NCBI GenBank assembly: GCA_019117545.1
Contig: DWZN01000125.1
Coordinates: 1-33,834 of the forward strand
Direction of reading: 5' to 3'
From: Candidatus Brevibacterium intestinavium
Lineage (GTDB): Bacteria > Actinomycetota > Actinomycetes > Actinomycetales > Brevibacteriaceae
DNA length: 33,834 nucleotides
In this document: positions 13,855 to 22,844 of the stretch, one piece after another
Layout: each line of letters starts with the position of its first letter
Position numbering within the stretch: the first letter of the stretch is position 1
The notes under the pieces: generated by a model
The model's database searches: none
Told to the model about the DNA's origin: nothing
Seen by the model: only the letters and a program-made list of their open reading frames with translations
Translations under genes and position numbers: made by a program

Positions 13855-15363
13855 GTACGAGTCCGGGCGCAGCGGGACGTCGAGGACGGCGACCGTTCCC
13901 CCGCCCTCACGGGCCTGCCACTGGATCGAACCCGCCAGATCCGCCGACACCAGGGTCCTCACGATCTGAGTGCCCAACCCGTTGCCCGGGCTCTGGGCAT
14001 CCCCGAGGCCGATCCCGTCATCGGCGATCGTCACCGTCAGATGGTCGCCCTGCCGATCGGGAGTCACCCACACGTGACCGTTGAGCGTCTCCCCCGGCGC
14101 CAGACCCTCCTGCGCCTCCACGGGGAAGCCGTGTTCGATGGCGTTCGTGATCAGTTCCGTGATCGCCAATGCCAAGGAGGTGGCATCGGCTGAGGAGATC
14201 GCACCGAAGCTGCCGCAGCGTTTGAGCTCGATGTGCACCAGCGGACTCGTCAGCTCCGGGGTCAGGCGCAGCCCCTTGTCGACGACCTCGTCGAAATCGA
14301 CCTCGGATTCGACCCCCTGGCTGAGCACGTCGTGGACGACGGCGATGATCGACACCCGGCGCATCGCCTCGGTCAGTGCGCTCTTGGCATCCGGGCTGTC
14401 GATCCGGCGGGTCTGCAGCCGCAGCAGAGCGGACACGGTCTGCAGATTGTTCTTCACCCGATGGTGCATCTCCTTGATCATCGCGTCGCGGGAGAGCAGT
14501 TCGCGCTTGCGCCGGCGGATCTCGGAGACATCGCGGGCCAGGACGATCGCCCCGACCCTCTCCCCCTCGTCGGTGAGCGGGATCGCCCGCAGGGAGATGC
14601 TGGTGCGTCCGACCTCGAGTTCGGTGCGCCAGGGAGTGCGGCCGGTGAGCACCAGCGGAAGCGTCTCATCGACCTGCCGCAGCTCGGCGCCGAGACTCGA
14701 CACCACCTCGGCGAGGTAGCTGCCTTCGATCTCCCCGCCATGACCCAGCCGGTGCATCAGCGACACCGCGTTCGGGGAGGCGTACTGGACATGCGAATCA
14801 CGGTCGAGGATGAAGATGCCGTCTCCGACCCGCGGTTCGCCGTGTCGGGCCCCGCTCGGGGCGTCACGGTCGGGGAAGGTCCCCTGAACGATCATCGTCA
14901 TCAAGGCCATGGCCGTTTCCCGGTAGTACTTCTCCAGCCGGGACGAACCGCGGCGGCGGGCCTCCTCGGAATAGCGGATGACGGTTCCGATCGCCTCCCC
15001 GTGTCGAACGATCGGGACCGCCTCGGCGAGGATGTCGACATCGGCGGAGCCGGCGCTGACACCCAGCTCCCCGGCCACGGCGACGCGAGTGACATAGCTC
15101 CGGGACTCCGTGGCCGCGTCGAGCAGCTCCTTCTCCAGGCCCGTCGCCCGAGCCCCGATGAGATCCCGGTTGAACAGCGTCGCCCCGGTCGTCGACCGCG
15201 CATGGGCGACGACCGTGTAGGAACCGCTGGGCGAGGGAACCCACAGCACGAGGTCGGCGAAGGAGAGGTCGGCGAGCAGCTGCCAATCCGCGACGAGCAG
15301 ATGGATGTGTTCGACGTCCGACTCATCCGTGAGCCCCTCGGCCGCCAGCAGTTCGTTGAGCAC
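13849..15363 (-). CDS. pdtaS: PdtaS-type sensor histidine kinase (GAF-PAS-HisKA_2-HATPase)
   Basis: 504 residues, cytosolic, without transmembrane segments. The N-terminal GAF-like domain spans about 1-160, a PAS domain about 175-285, the HisKA_2 dimerisation helix about 290-345 with the phosphoacceptor His in EMHHRVKNNLQTVSALL (His300/301), and the ATPase domain about 360-500 with N-box Asn407 (ITELITNAIEHG) and G-box DDGIGLG (448-454). This is the architecture of M. tuberculosis PdtaS (Rv3220c). Its partner PdtaR is an ANTAR-domain RNA-binding antiterminator, not in this window. PdtaS has been linked to c-di-GMP, copper and nitric oxide sensing. The GTG start at 15363 has GGGAGGAA upstream. 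A 15-bp hairpin lies immediately before the ribosome site. Confidence 0.93.
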   Translation of the reverse strand: MLNELLAAEGLTDESDVEHIHLLVADWQLLADLSFADLVLWVPSPSGSYTVVAHARSTTGATLFNRDLIGARATGLEKELLDAATESRSYVTRVAVAGELGVSAGSADVDILAEAVPIVRHGEAIGTVIRYSEEARRRGSSRLEKYYRETAMALMTMIVQGTFPDRDAPSGARHGEPRVGDGIFILDRDSHVQYASPNAVSLMHRLGHGGEIEGSYLAEVVSSLGAELRQVDETLPLVLTGRTPWRTELEVGRTSISLRAIPLTDEGERVGAIVLARDVSEIRRRKRELLSRDAMIKEMHHRVKNNLQTVSALLRLQTRRIDSPDAKSALTEAMRRVSIIAVVHDVLSQGVESEVDFDEVVDKGLRLTPELTSPLVHIELKRCGSFGAISSADATSLALAITELITNAIEHGFPVEAQEGLAPGETLNGHVWVTPDRQGDHLTVTIADDGIGLGDAQSPGNGLGTQIVRTLVSADLAGSIQWQAREGGGTVAVLDVPLRPDSYD

Positions 15364-15384
15364 TATTCGTTCCTCCCAGCTGAG

Positions 15385-15419
15385 ATCAGCAGACCCGAGA
15401 TCCCCTCGGGTCTGCTGAT
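15385..15419 (-). terminator. Perfect 15-bp hairpin between the gdh stop and the kinase start
   Basis: 15385-15399 is exactly complementary to 15405-15419, with a 5-nt loop. It lies 66 nt after the gdh stop and ends just 5 nt before the kinase ribosome site (GGGAGGAA). There is no U-tract. It may end gdh transcripts, shield the kinase start, or act as an RNA processing barrier. A smaller palindrome (GCCCGA/TCGGGC, 15473-15485) abuts the gdh stop. Confidence 0.6.
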
Positions 15420-15485
15420 ATGTCGATTTCAGACGCTACCACTGATTCTCAGACGTCCGGACCAGCCGGGAGGCCCGAGTCGGGC

Positions 15486-18400
15486 TCACGCGCTGTGCTC
15501 ACTCTCCCAGGCCGAGGATCGGACCATCGACCGCAGGGACCGCAGCAGCACCGTCAAGGGCGCCTGGGTCACCGTATCGAGGCCGAGGATCGTCTCCGTC
15601 GTCTCCAGTACGCGGCCCACGACCGTCTCATTGCGGTCGAGCCATTCGGCCAGTCGCTGTTTGGCGCGGGCGTCCGGGGTGCCGGAGATCGGCGAGTCCG
15701 TGGCTTCGAGGACCGAAGCGGCCACGGACAGGATCGCGGAGTAGAAGTCATCGCGCATCGATCCCCTGGCCAGTGCCGACCACCGATCGCTGCGGTCGAG
15801 GCCGCCGATGAGGGTGAGCACCTGCGAACCGGAGAAGCGTTCGTTGACGGCGTAGTAGACTTCGGCCACGTCCTCGGCCGATTCGTTCGTCCGAGCCGCG
15901 AGCTGGGTGATGTCGAGCAGCACGAACTCATCGAGCAGCGCCGCCGCCCGCCATGCGAGCTCCTCGGGCACGCCCTCATCGATGTAGTCCTGCGCCTTGG
16001 CCTGCATGGTCTCGGCATCGTATCCGTCGACGAGGTCGGGCACCCGTGAGCGCAGCGATTCGACGACCTTGCCGTACATCTCGATGCCCGAGTCGACGTC
16101 GAGGCTGTCCGGGGCCTGCTGCACGAGCCACCGCGAGGACCGGTCGAGCAGGCGCACATAGTCGTGCTGGAGCTTCACCTGCACCTCGGTCGGCACCTGG
16201 TTGTCCAGGGCGCACACCGCATCGAAGTAGTCGTCGAGGGCGAAGATCTCGGAGACGACGACGAACACGCGCGCGATCTGCGGCACCGAGGCCGGGGTCT
16301 CCTCGATCATCCGGTAGATGTAGGTCAGGCCGCCGCGGTCGACGAGCCGGTTGACCAGCTTCGCCGTGGCGATCTCCCGGTGCAGGGGGTGTTCGGGGAT
16401 GAGCTCACCGTACTTCTCCTGCAGAGAGTCCGGGAAGTAGGACACGAGTTCCCTGCGCATCCAGGACTCATCGGGCACGACGCTGTCGAGGATCTCGTCG
16501 GCGGCGTGCATCTTGACATAGGCCAGCAGCACGGCCAGCTCCGGCGAGACGTAGTAGCTGAACTCCCGATCGGCCAGTTCGTCCGCGTTCGGCAGGAACT
16601 CGACGCCGCGGTCGAGGTCGGCGTGCTTCTCCAGGTAGCTGAGCATCCGCCCGTAGGTGCCCGACATCGATTCGGTCTGAGCGCGGGCCTCGCCGAGGAC
16701 GACGTTCTGGGAGTAGTTGTTCGACAGCACCCGGTCCGCGACCTGGTCGGAGAACGAGTGCAGCACCTGCTCCCGTTCCTCGGCGGCGAAGGCACCCTTG
16801 TGCAGCAGGGTGCGCAGGAGCAGTTTGATGTTGACCTCATGGTCGGAGCTGTCGACGCCGGCGGAGTTGTCGACGGCATCGGTGTTGATCTCGATGCCGG
16901 TCAGCGCCGCCTCGACCCGCCCCAACTGGGTCACGCCGAGGTTGCCGCCCTCACCGATGACCCGGGCCCGGACATCGGCGCCGTTGACGCGGATGGCGTC
17001 GTTGGACTTGTCGCCGACCTCCCCATGGCTCTCCTGAGAGGATTTGATGTAGGTGCCGATTCCGCCGTTGTAGAGCAGATCCACGGGTGCCCTGAGGATC
17101 GCTGAGATGAGTTCGGCAGGGCTGCGCTTGCCGGGGCGGATGCCCAGCACCGAGGCGGCCTCGCTGCTGACATCGACCGATTTGGCCGAGCGGGAGAAGA
17201 CTCCGCCGCCTTCGGAGATGAGGTGCCGGTCGTAGTCCTGCCAGCTCGAGCGGGGCAGATCGAACAGCCGCTTGCGTTCGATGAAGCTGCGTGCGGCGTC
17301 CGGGTTCGGGTCGAGGAAGATGTCGCGGTGGTCGAAGGCCGCGACGAGGCGGATGTGCTCACTGCGGAGCATGCCGTTGCCGAACACATCGCCGCTCATA
17401 TCGCCGATGCCCACGACCGTGAAGTCCTCGGCCGCCGTGTCGAGGCCGAGCTCGCGGAAATGCCGTTCGACCGATTTCCACGCACCGCGCGAGGTGATGG
17501 CCATCTTCTTGTGGTCGTATCCGACCGATCCGCCGGAGGCGAAGGCGTCACCGAGCCAGAATCCGCGGCGCTCGGCGATCGCATTGGCCACATCGGAGAA
17601 CCGGGCCGTCCCCTTGTCGGCCGCCACGACGAGGTAGTGGTCGTCACCGTCGTGGCGGACCACACGGTCGGGGTGGACGACGACTCTCGAGTCGTCGTCT
17701 CCGTAGGTGAGGTTGTCCGAGATCTCGAGCATGCTCTCGATGAACACCTCATAGGCGGCCTGTCCGGCCGCCATCCACGCATCCCGGTCGCTCATCGGAG
17801 GCAGCTGTTTGGGGAAGAACCCGCCCTTGGCTCCCGTCGGCACGATCAGAGCGTTCTTGACCATCTGCGCCTTGACGAGGCCGAGCACCTCGGTGCGGAA
17901 GTCATCTCGACGGTCCGACCAGCGCAGGCCTCCACGGGCGACGGTGCCGAAGCGCAGGTGCACGCCTTCGACCTGCGGCGAATACACCCACATCTCGAGC
18001 GCGGGCTTGGGCTTGGGCACGAAGCTCAGTTCGGTGGGTCGGATCTTGAGCACGAGGGCCGTCGGCAGTTCGCCGGTCTCGTGGATGTAGTAGTTCGTGC
18101 GCAGGGTCGCGCGCAGCAGCTCCAACGATGACCTGAGCACCCGGTCGGCGTCGAGGCTGGCGACATCGCTGAGTGCGGCCTCGATGGCCGCGTCGGTCTC
18201 GGCGACCACGGACTCACGGCCGGCGTCGTCGGCGTCGGGATCGAATTTCGCCGCGAAGTAGTCCACGAGCATCTTCGAGATCTCCGGGTTGTCACTGTAG
18301 ACCTCGCCGAGGTAGGCATCGGAGTAGGTGTAACCGGCCTGGCGCAGGTATTTGCCCAACGCTCGGATGATCGTGACATGCTGCCACCTGAGTCCGCTGA

Positions 18401-20363
18401 CGACGAGGCGGTCGAAGACGCCGGCTTCCTTCTTGCCCTCCCAGCCGGCCATGAAGGCCTCGGAGATGCGCTCGTAGACGCTGTCGGCGAGGTCCTCGGA
18501 GAAGCTGAGTCCGAAATCGTAGATGTAGCGGTGACTGCCGTCGGCGAGGTCGAGCTCGTGCGGGCGCTCGTCGACGACGGTGGCGCCGAAGGCCGTGAGG
18601 AAGGGCAGGACCTCGGACAGCCCGACCCTCTCGTGGCGGTAGAGGACGAGGCGCACGGAGGCATCGGTCAAGCGCTCGGGCCGGTAGAGGCGCACGGCGG
18701 ACCCGCGCCCGGCGTCGAGGTCCTCGAACCGACCGACGTCGGCGACCGCCTCGGCGGGGGTGTGATGTTCCTCGTAGCTGGGCGGGAACGCCTTCGACCA
18801 CAGATCGGCGCGCGCGTTCGAGGCTCCGGCATCGCCGAGCTCGGACGGGGTGAGGAAGGCGTGGACGTCCTCCGACCAGGAGCGGACGGCCCCGACGATG
18901 CGCTGCTCGACCTGCTCCGCCCGAATCCGGGGAAGCGCGGAATCGCGGGCGACGCGGGCCACGAAGTGAATGCGGGCCAGGGCCGATTCGCTCAGCAGCA
19001 CGTCGAAGTCGACGCTGACGGCGTTGTAGTACTCGCGCAGCACCTCCTGCACACGCACACGGGCGTCGGTGTTGTACAGGTCGCGGGGAAGATAGAGGAT
19101 GACCGAGACGAAGCGCTGGTAGGGATCGGCGCGGACGAAGACGCGCGATTCCCGACGCTCCTGCATATCGACGATCTCCATGACCACGTCGAAGATCTCT
19201 TCGACCTCCTCGTGCAGAAGGTCCTCACGAGGGTAGGTCTCGAGCACGCCGAGGAGCTCATTGGCCGAATGCGAACCGGCGGGGAACCCGCTGGCCGAGA
19301 GGATCCGGCGGACCTTGCGGTCGATGACGGGGATGTTGAGAACGCTGTCGTTGTAGAACTCGGGCTTGAACACTCCGACGAACCGCCGTTCGCCGACGAT
19401 CTCGCCGGAGGAGTCGAAGGTCTTCACGCCGATGTAGTCCATGAAGGACGAGCGGATCACGCGCGAACGGGAGTTCGCCTTCGTCAGCACCAGCACATGC
19501 GGCTCCAGGGCCTTGGCGGCCACGGCACGACTGAGTGGGGACTTCACCAGCGGACGCAGTGCGGAGATGCCCAGGGAGGTGCCCTGGATCGGTTCGAGGC
19601 TGGCCTGCTCCTCATCGTCGATGTAGTCGTATTCTCGGTAGCCGAGGAAGGTGAAATGGCCTTCGAGCCAGTTGAGCAGCTCGGCTGCGGCTTCGGCCTC
19701 GGAGGCCAGTTCGGGACGCGGCGGATGCGCGCTGAGTTCGGCGGCGATGTCCTTGGCTCTGCCCGCCATCGCCTGGGAGTCCCGGGCCGCGGCGGCGACG
19801 TAGTCGAGCACCTCGCGCAGCCTCTTCTCGAGCTCGGCGAAGTCCTCCTGTGGGACCCGGTCGATCTCGACGCGGATCCACGACTGCTGCTGCGCGGAGT
19901 CCGAATCCGAAGCGGCGGGCTCGGACACCTTCGGCAGGCTCGCCGTATCCGCGCTCAGAGCCGGAGCCTCGGCCGGCGAGACGATCGACTCGGCGTCGCC
20001 GGATCCGGTGACGGTGATGATCGGATGGTGGACGCGACGGATGGCGCGACCGCTGTTCGCCAGATCGCTGACGATCGAGGAGACGAGGTGCGGCATATCG
20101 GCGAGCACCATCGCGATCACCGTGTGATTGTTGCGGAACTCCGGCGAGTCGACCTCCGGGTTGTAGATCGCGATCGCCGGGGACGAACCGTCGTATTCCG
20201 TGCCGACGGCGAAGTGCCGGGCCGCAGCGGCGGCATAGGCCCGAGGGTCGATCTCCCCTGATTCGAACCGCGGATAGTACGCGTCGAGGAAGTTCTCGGG
20301 CGCACTCTGGCCTCTCAGCTTCCTCCACTCTTCAGCAATGTCCGAAATTGAGACCTGAGTCAC
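15486..20363 (-). CDS. gdh: NAD-specific glutamate dehydrogenase, large (about 180 kDa) type
   Basis: 1625 residues, the L_180 class of tetrameric NAD-glutamate dehydrogenase (Rv2476c in M. tuberculosis), which deaminates glutamate to 2-oxoglutarate and ammonia. The N-terminal half (about 1-700) contains ACT-like regulatory modules. The catalytic core is recognisable from VARGGLRWSDRRDDFRTEV (about 806-824) and VPTGAKGGFFPK with the catalytic Lys (about 838-849). The dinucleotide domain follows, with GIGDMSGDVFGNGML (about 984-998) and GEGGNLGVTQLGR (about 1131). A helical C-terminal domain ends the protein. I moved the start to the GTG at 20363, which has AGAGGTGA at proper spacing; the ATG at 20390 has its GAGGA abutting the codon. 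In mycobacteria the enzyme is inhibited by GarA; garA is not visible here. Confidence 0.95.
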   Translation of the reverse strand: MTQVSISDIAEEWRKLRGQSAPENFLDAYYPRFESGEIDPRAYAAAAARHFAVGTEYDGSSPAIAIYNPEVDSPEFRNNHTVIAMVLADMPHLVSSIVSDLANSGRAIRRVHHPIITVTGSGDAESIVSPAEAPALSADTASLPKVSEPAASDSDSAQQQSWIRVEIDRVPQEDFAELEKRLREVLDYVAAAARDSQAMAGRAKDIAAELSAHPPRPELASEAEAAAELLNWLEGHFTFLGYREYDYIDDEEQASLEPIQGTSLGISALRPLVKSPLSRAVAAKALEPHVLVLTKANSRSRVIRSSFMDYIGVKTFDSSGEIVGERRFVGVFKPEFYNDSVLNIPVIDRKVRRILSASGFPAGSHSANELLGVLETYPREDLLHEEVEEIFDVVMEIVDMQERRESRVFVRADPYQRFVSVILYLPRDLYNTDARVRVQEVLREYYNAVSVDFDVLLSESALARIHFVARVARDSALPRIRAEQVEQRIVGAVRSWSEDVHAFLTPSELGDAGASNARADLWSKAFPPSYEEHHTPAEAVADVGRFEDLDAGRGSAVRLYRPERLTDASVRLVLYRHERVGLSEVLPFLTAFGATVVDERPHELDLADGSHRYIYDFGLSFSEDLADSVYERISEAFMAGWEGKKEAGVFDRLVVSGLRWQHVTIIRALGKYLRQAGYTYSDAYLGEVYSDNPEISKMLVDYFAAKFDPDADDAGRESVVAETDAAIEAALSDVASLDADRVLRSSLELLRATLRTNYYIHETGELPTALVLKIRPTELSFVPKPKPALEMWVYSPQVEGVHLRFGTVARGGLRWSDRRDDFRTEVLGLVKAQMVKNALIVPTGAKGGFFPKQLPPMSDRDAWMAAGQAAYEVFIESMLEISDNLTYGDDDSRVVVHPDRVVRHDGDDHYLVVAADKGTARFSDVANAIAERRGFWLGDAFASGGSVGYDHKKMAITSRGAWKSVERHFRELGLDTAAEDFTVVGIGDMSGDVFGNGMLRSEHIRLVAAFDHRDIFLDPNPDAARSFIERKRLFDLPRSSWQDYDRHLISEGGGVFSRSAKSVDVSSEAASVLGIRPGKRSPAELISAILRAPVDLLYNGGIGTYIKSSQESHGEVGDKSNDAIRVNGADVRARVIGEGGNLGVTQLGRVEAALTGIEINTDAVDNSAGVDSSDHEVNIKLLLRTLLHKGAFAAEEREQVLHSFSDQVADRVLSNNYSQNVVLGEARAQTESMSGTYGRMLSYLEKHADLDRGVEFLPNADELADREFSYYVSPELAVLLAYVKMHAADEILDSVVPDESWMRRELVSYFPDSLQEKYGELIPEHPLHREIATAKLVNRLVDRGGLTYIYRMIEETPASVPQIARVFVVVSEIFALDDYFDAVCALDNQVPTEVQVKLQHDYVRLLDRSSRWLVQQAPDSLDVDSGIEMYGKVVESLRSRVPDLVDGYDAETMQAKAQDYIDEGVPEELAWRAAALLDEFVLLDITQLAARTNESAEDVAEVYYAVNERFSGSQVLTLIGGLDRSDRWSALARGSMRDDFYSAILSVAASVLEATDSPISGTPDARAKQRLAEWLDRNETVVGRVLETTETILGLDTVTQAPLTVLLRSLRSMVRSSAWESEHSA

Positions 20364-20474
20364 TATGTCACCTCTATGATCAACGAGCATTCCTCATGCG
20401 ATTCGTCCTCGAACCGCCTCCCTCAACACTATGCCCAAATATCGAGAAAGGCACGCCGAGCCGCATGCCATGGT

Positions 20475-20482
20475 GTACAGTC
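20475..20482 (+). promoter_or_regulatory. Likely extended -10 promoter of the DUF2505 gene
   Basis: TGTACAGT (20475-20482) contains the -10-like TACAGT. Transcription would start near 20489, giving a short leader of about 16 nt before the ATG at 20505. No clear -35 is seen. Confidence 0.4.
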
Positions 20483-20504
20483 CATTCGCTGGCAGACTGG
20501 AGCC

Positions 20505-20969
20505 ATGCGAACTCTGACTCTCAACCATGACTACTCGGATGATCTGACGACTTTTCTGGCCAAACTCGCCGATGTCGCCGTCTGGGAGAAGCTCGGATCC
20601 GAAGCCAGTGCCGAACACATCGATCCCGATACGGAGATGACCGTGCGGACGCCGATGCCCCGGACGGAGCTGCCCTCGGCCCTGGCCGGGCGACTGCCGG
20701 CAGAGACCGAACTGGTCGAGGTGTACATGATCCCGGGCGATGTCCTCGGTGATGAGGCGGAGATTCGCATGACGGCCCGCGCAGCGGGCGTCCCGGTCGA
20801 GATCGATGCGGTCATCGAGCTGCACGAGGCGGATGCGACGACGAAACTGACCGCACATGCCGAGATCAGCTCATCGATCCCGATGTTCGGCGCGATGATC
20901 GAACAGGCCGTGGTGCCGATCCTGCAGAAGCGCCTGAGCGAGCGTCTGCGCCGTTTCGAGACCGTCTGA
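20505..20969 (+). CDS. DUF2505 domain protein
   Basis: 154 residues matching the DUF2505 family in length and pattern: LNHDYSDDLTTFLAKLADVAVWEKLGSE at the N-terminus, a run of alternating strands, and the C-terminal helix SSIPMFGAMIEQAVVPILQKRLSERLRRFE. The fold is expected to resemble the SRPBCC/START lipid-binding cavity, with the long C-terminal helix packing over it; that is family inference. No catalytic motif is evident and the function is unknown. The ATG at 20505 is chosen because homology begins there and a promoter-like element lies just upstream; the ribosome site (GGAG) is very close. It is divergent from gdh and ends 11 nt from the convergent DUF6912-like gene. Confidence 0.8.
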   Translation: MRTLTLNHDYSDDLTTFLAKLADVAVWEKLGSEASAEHIDPDTEMTVRTPMPRTELPSALAGRLPAETELVEVYMIPGDVLGDEAEIRMTARAAGVPVEIDAVIELHEADATTKLTAHAEISSSIPMFGAMIEQAVVPILQKRLSERLRRFETV

Positions 20970-20980
20970 GGCGGACGGGC

Positions 20981-21583
20981 TCAGCCGCGTTCGTCCAGAA
21001 GCGACGGCAGCTCAGTGGCGTCGTACCACAGCAGGTCCGATTCGCCGAGGCGGTCCTCGGCGGCTTCTGCTCCGGACTCCAGCGCCAACCGCACGGCGTC
21101 GTTCCAGACCGCGTCCTCGTCGAGGTGGAAGCTCGCCACCGCAGACATATCGACGTGGACGAGTCCGATGAGGTCGAATCCCTCCGTCAGCGTCTCGCGC
21201 GGACAGGACTCGGGCGCATCATAGGCGACGACCACGCGGGCCCCGCCCGATCCATCTCCGACGCCCGCCCCATCTCCGACGCCCGCCCCATCTCCGACAG
21301 GGCCCGCAGCATCACCGCCTGAGCTCGCGGCATCGCCGCCTGAGCTCGCGGCATCACCGTCCGAGCCCGCGACGGACTCGCCGGAGGAAGCGCCTCCGAT
21401 GACCCGATCGAGTGCTGATGAGGCGGCGAGAGCGGCGGCGATGCACATTGCGTCGAACTCGACCGTTTCGAGTTCCTCACCGCGCAGGCTGCGGCCCCGT
21501 TCGTCGGGAGCGACGGCTCGAGCACCGGGCAGCCCCGACCGCAGCGCGTTCAGAGTGGTGGGGATGTAGCAGCGGATGGTCAT
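20981..21583 (-). CDS. DUF6912-like protein with a repetitive inserted linker
   Basis: 200 residues. The N-terminus MTIRCYIPTTLNALRSG and the C-terminal half (RVVVAYDAPES, LIGLVHVDMSAVASFHLDEDAVWNDAVRLALESG, DLLWYDATELPSLL) resemble the actinobacterial DUF6912 family, whose function is unknown. Between them lies a Gly/Asp/Ser/Ala-rich insert of about 50 residues made from two sets of tandem repeats (GDAASSG and GDGAGV units), which looks like a flexible linker that expanded by slippage. I chose the ATG at 21583 because family members begin at this point; an ATG at 21592 is possible. It follows the CpaE-like gene by about 10 nt and is probably the last gene of a three-gene operon. Confidence 0.7.
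   Translation of the reverse strand: MTIRCYIPTTLNALRSGLPGARAVAPDERGRSLRGEELETVEFDAMCIAAALAASSALDRVIGGASSGESVAGSDGDAASSGGDAASSGGDAAGPVGDGAGVGDGAGVGDGSGGARVVVAYDAPESCPRETLTEGFDLIGLVHVDMSAVASFHLDEDAVWNDAVRLALESGAEAAEDRLGESDLLWYDATELPSLLDERG
21252..21371. repeat. Two adjacent tandem repeats (18 bp x3 and 21 bp x3) inside the DUF6912-like gene
   Basis: An 18-bp unit CCATCTCCGACGCCCGCC occupies 21252-21269 and 21270-21287, with a diverged copy at 21288-21305. A 21-bp unit starts at 21309, 21330 and 21351, the last copy diverged. Both keep the reading frame. Confidence 0.9.
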
Positions 21584-21593
21584 GCCCTCCATC

Positions 21594-22844
21594 CTAGACC
21601 TGTCGGACCCGCCGTCTGCGCCCCCGTGCGGTGCCTTTCGTCCGCCCCCTGCCCGCTCGGCGCGCGCGCTTCCGACTCGGTGCCAGGTCCTCGACCATCT
21701 CGGCGATGTCCTGGCCGAGCGAGGACCGCGGATTCTGCTCGTGCAGGGTCTTGCCTGCCAGCATCGCCGCATCCGCGGTGGCCCGATCATCGCTGAGGAC
21801 GAAGTCGGGGGCGATTCTGACGAACCGGTCGAGGACCTCCCTGATCCTCACCTCGGCGGGATGGCCGACCGCCCCTGAGCGCACCTTCGTGATCACCAGG
21901 CGCATCCTCTCCCGCAGTGCTTCTGCCCGCGGCGTGCCCAGCAGCTTCACCAGCCGCTGCAGGCCGATCGGCTCACCGGCGGCGAGGACGAGGACGAGGT
22001 CGGCGGCCTCGAGGGAGGCTCTCGTCGCGCAGTGTCGATCGTAGAAGGGATCGGCGAGTTCGTCGTCGGGGTCGATGCGGTCGCTGACGTCGACGATGAC
22101 GAGGTCGTAGATCTTCGCCAGGCGCTGCAGGACGGACTCGAGCACGGAGGCGCGGATCTCCGGCCACCTCTCCGGTCGCGTCAGTCCGGTGATGACGTGG
22201 AAGTCGTCGCGGACGGCGGCATGCGGCACCGAGTCAGGAGCGAGGTGTGCTGACCTCTCCGCAGCGCTGCGACACAGACTGGCCAGATGCGAGGACTCCT
22301 CGGTCAGCCCGAGAGTGGCAGCGACCATTCCCGAGACGGTGTCGGCATCGACGAGCACGCTGCGGTGGCCCTGCCGACAGGCCTGGTCGGCGAGGTTGAC
22401 CGCCGTGAGGGTCCGTCCCGGCGACGATCCCGTCCCCCACACCGTGATGATCCTCCCCTGACCGCCGACCGGCCCCGGCGGAGACGCGGGTCGGGGCGGG
22501 ACGACGGTCGCGTCTCGGACGTCCTCGAGCGCCGTGGCCAGCATCGCGGCATCGGCATCCGTGCCAACGCTCGCCGCGATGCCCAGGGCGGACATCGCCT
22601 CGGCATCGTCGCCGAAGCCGAGCACTTTCGCGCCGGTGGCCGTGATCGCCGAGACGACCTCGGCATCGAGACCGGGAAAGTAGCGGCCGACGATGACGAC
22701 ATCCGCGCTGCCGGTGCGGCAGTGGGCCAGCAGCTCCACCTCGTCGGCGGGACGGGCGACGATCGTGACGTCATCGATGTCGCTGAGCAGCTCGAAGAGG
22801 ATGAGATCGAATTCGAAGTCGACGGCCAGCAGCACCTGGGTCAT
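21594..22844 (-). CDS. CpaE/MinD-like P-loop protein without a Walker A lysine
   Basis: 416 residues. Residues 1-115 look like a degenerate receiver-type domain, as in CpaE. Residues 131-380 resemble the MinD/ParA fold: the P-loop region reads TVWGTGSSPGRTLTAVNLA, with Arg144 where the catalytic Lys should be and no signature Lys. The switch motif VLVDADT (163-169) and Walker B YDLVIVDVSD (246-255) are kept. The C-terminus is very basic (KRARRAGRGRTKGTARGRRRR). It may bind nucleotide without hydrolysing it well. CpaE proteins localise Tad pilus machines; here the upstream SAF (CpaB-like) gene fits that theme, but no secretion ATPase or pilin is present. The ATG at 22844 overlaps the SAF stop by 1 nt; GTG at 22847 is an alternative. 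Confidence 0.8.
   Translation of the reverse strand: MTQVLLAVDFEFDLILFELLSDIDDVTIVARPADEVELLAHCRTGSADVVIVGRYFPGLDAEVVSAITATGAKVLGFGDDAEAMSALGIAASVGTDADAAMLATALEDVRDATVVPPRPASPPGPVGGQGRIITVWGTGSSPGRTLTAVNLADQACRQGHRSVLVDADTVSGMVAATLGLTEESSHLASLCRSAAERSAHLAPDSVPHAAVRDDFHVITGLTRPERWPEIRASVLESVLQRLAKIYDLVIVDVSDRIDPDDELADPFYDRHCATRASLEAADLVLVLAAGEPIGLQRLVKLLGTPRAEALRERMRLVITKVRSGAVGHPAEVRIREVLDRFVRIAPDFVLSDDRATADAAMLAGKTLHEQNPRSSLGQDIAEMVEDLAPSRKRARRAGRGRTKGTARGRRRRVRQV

Noticed and set aside
15486..20390. ATG at 20390 as the start of glutamate dehydrogenase
   Set aside because: Its only ribosome-site-like GAGGA abuts the codon, while the GTG at 20363 has AGAGGTGA at proper spacing, and the ten extra residues do not look conserved.
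20475..20504. Riboswitch or structured leader before the DUF2505 gene
   Set aside because: The leader would be only about 16 nt, too short for an aptamer, and shows no stable stem.
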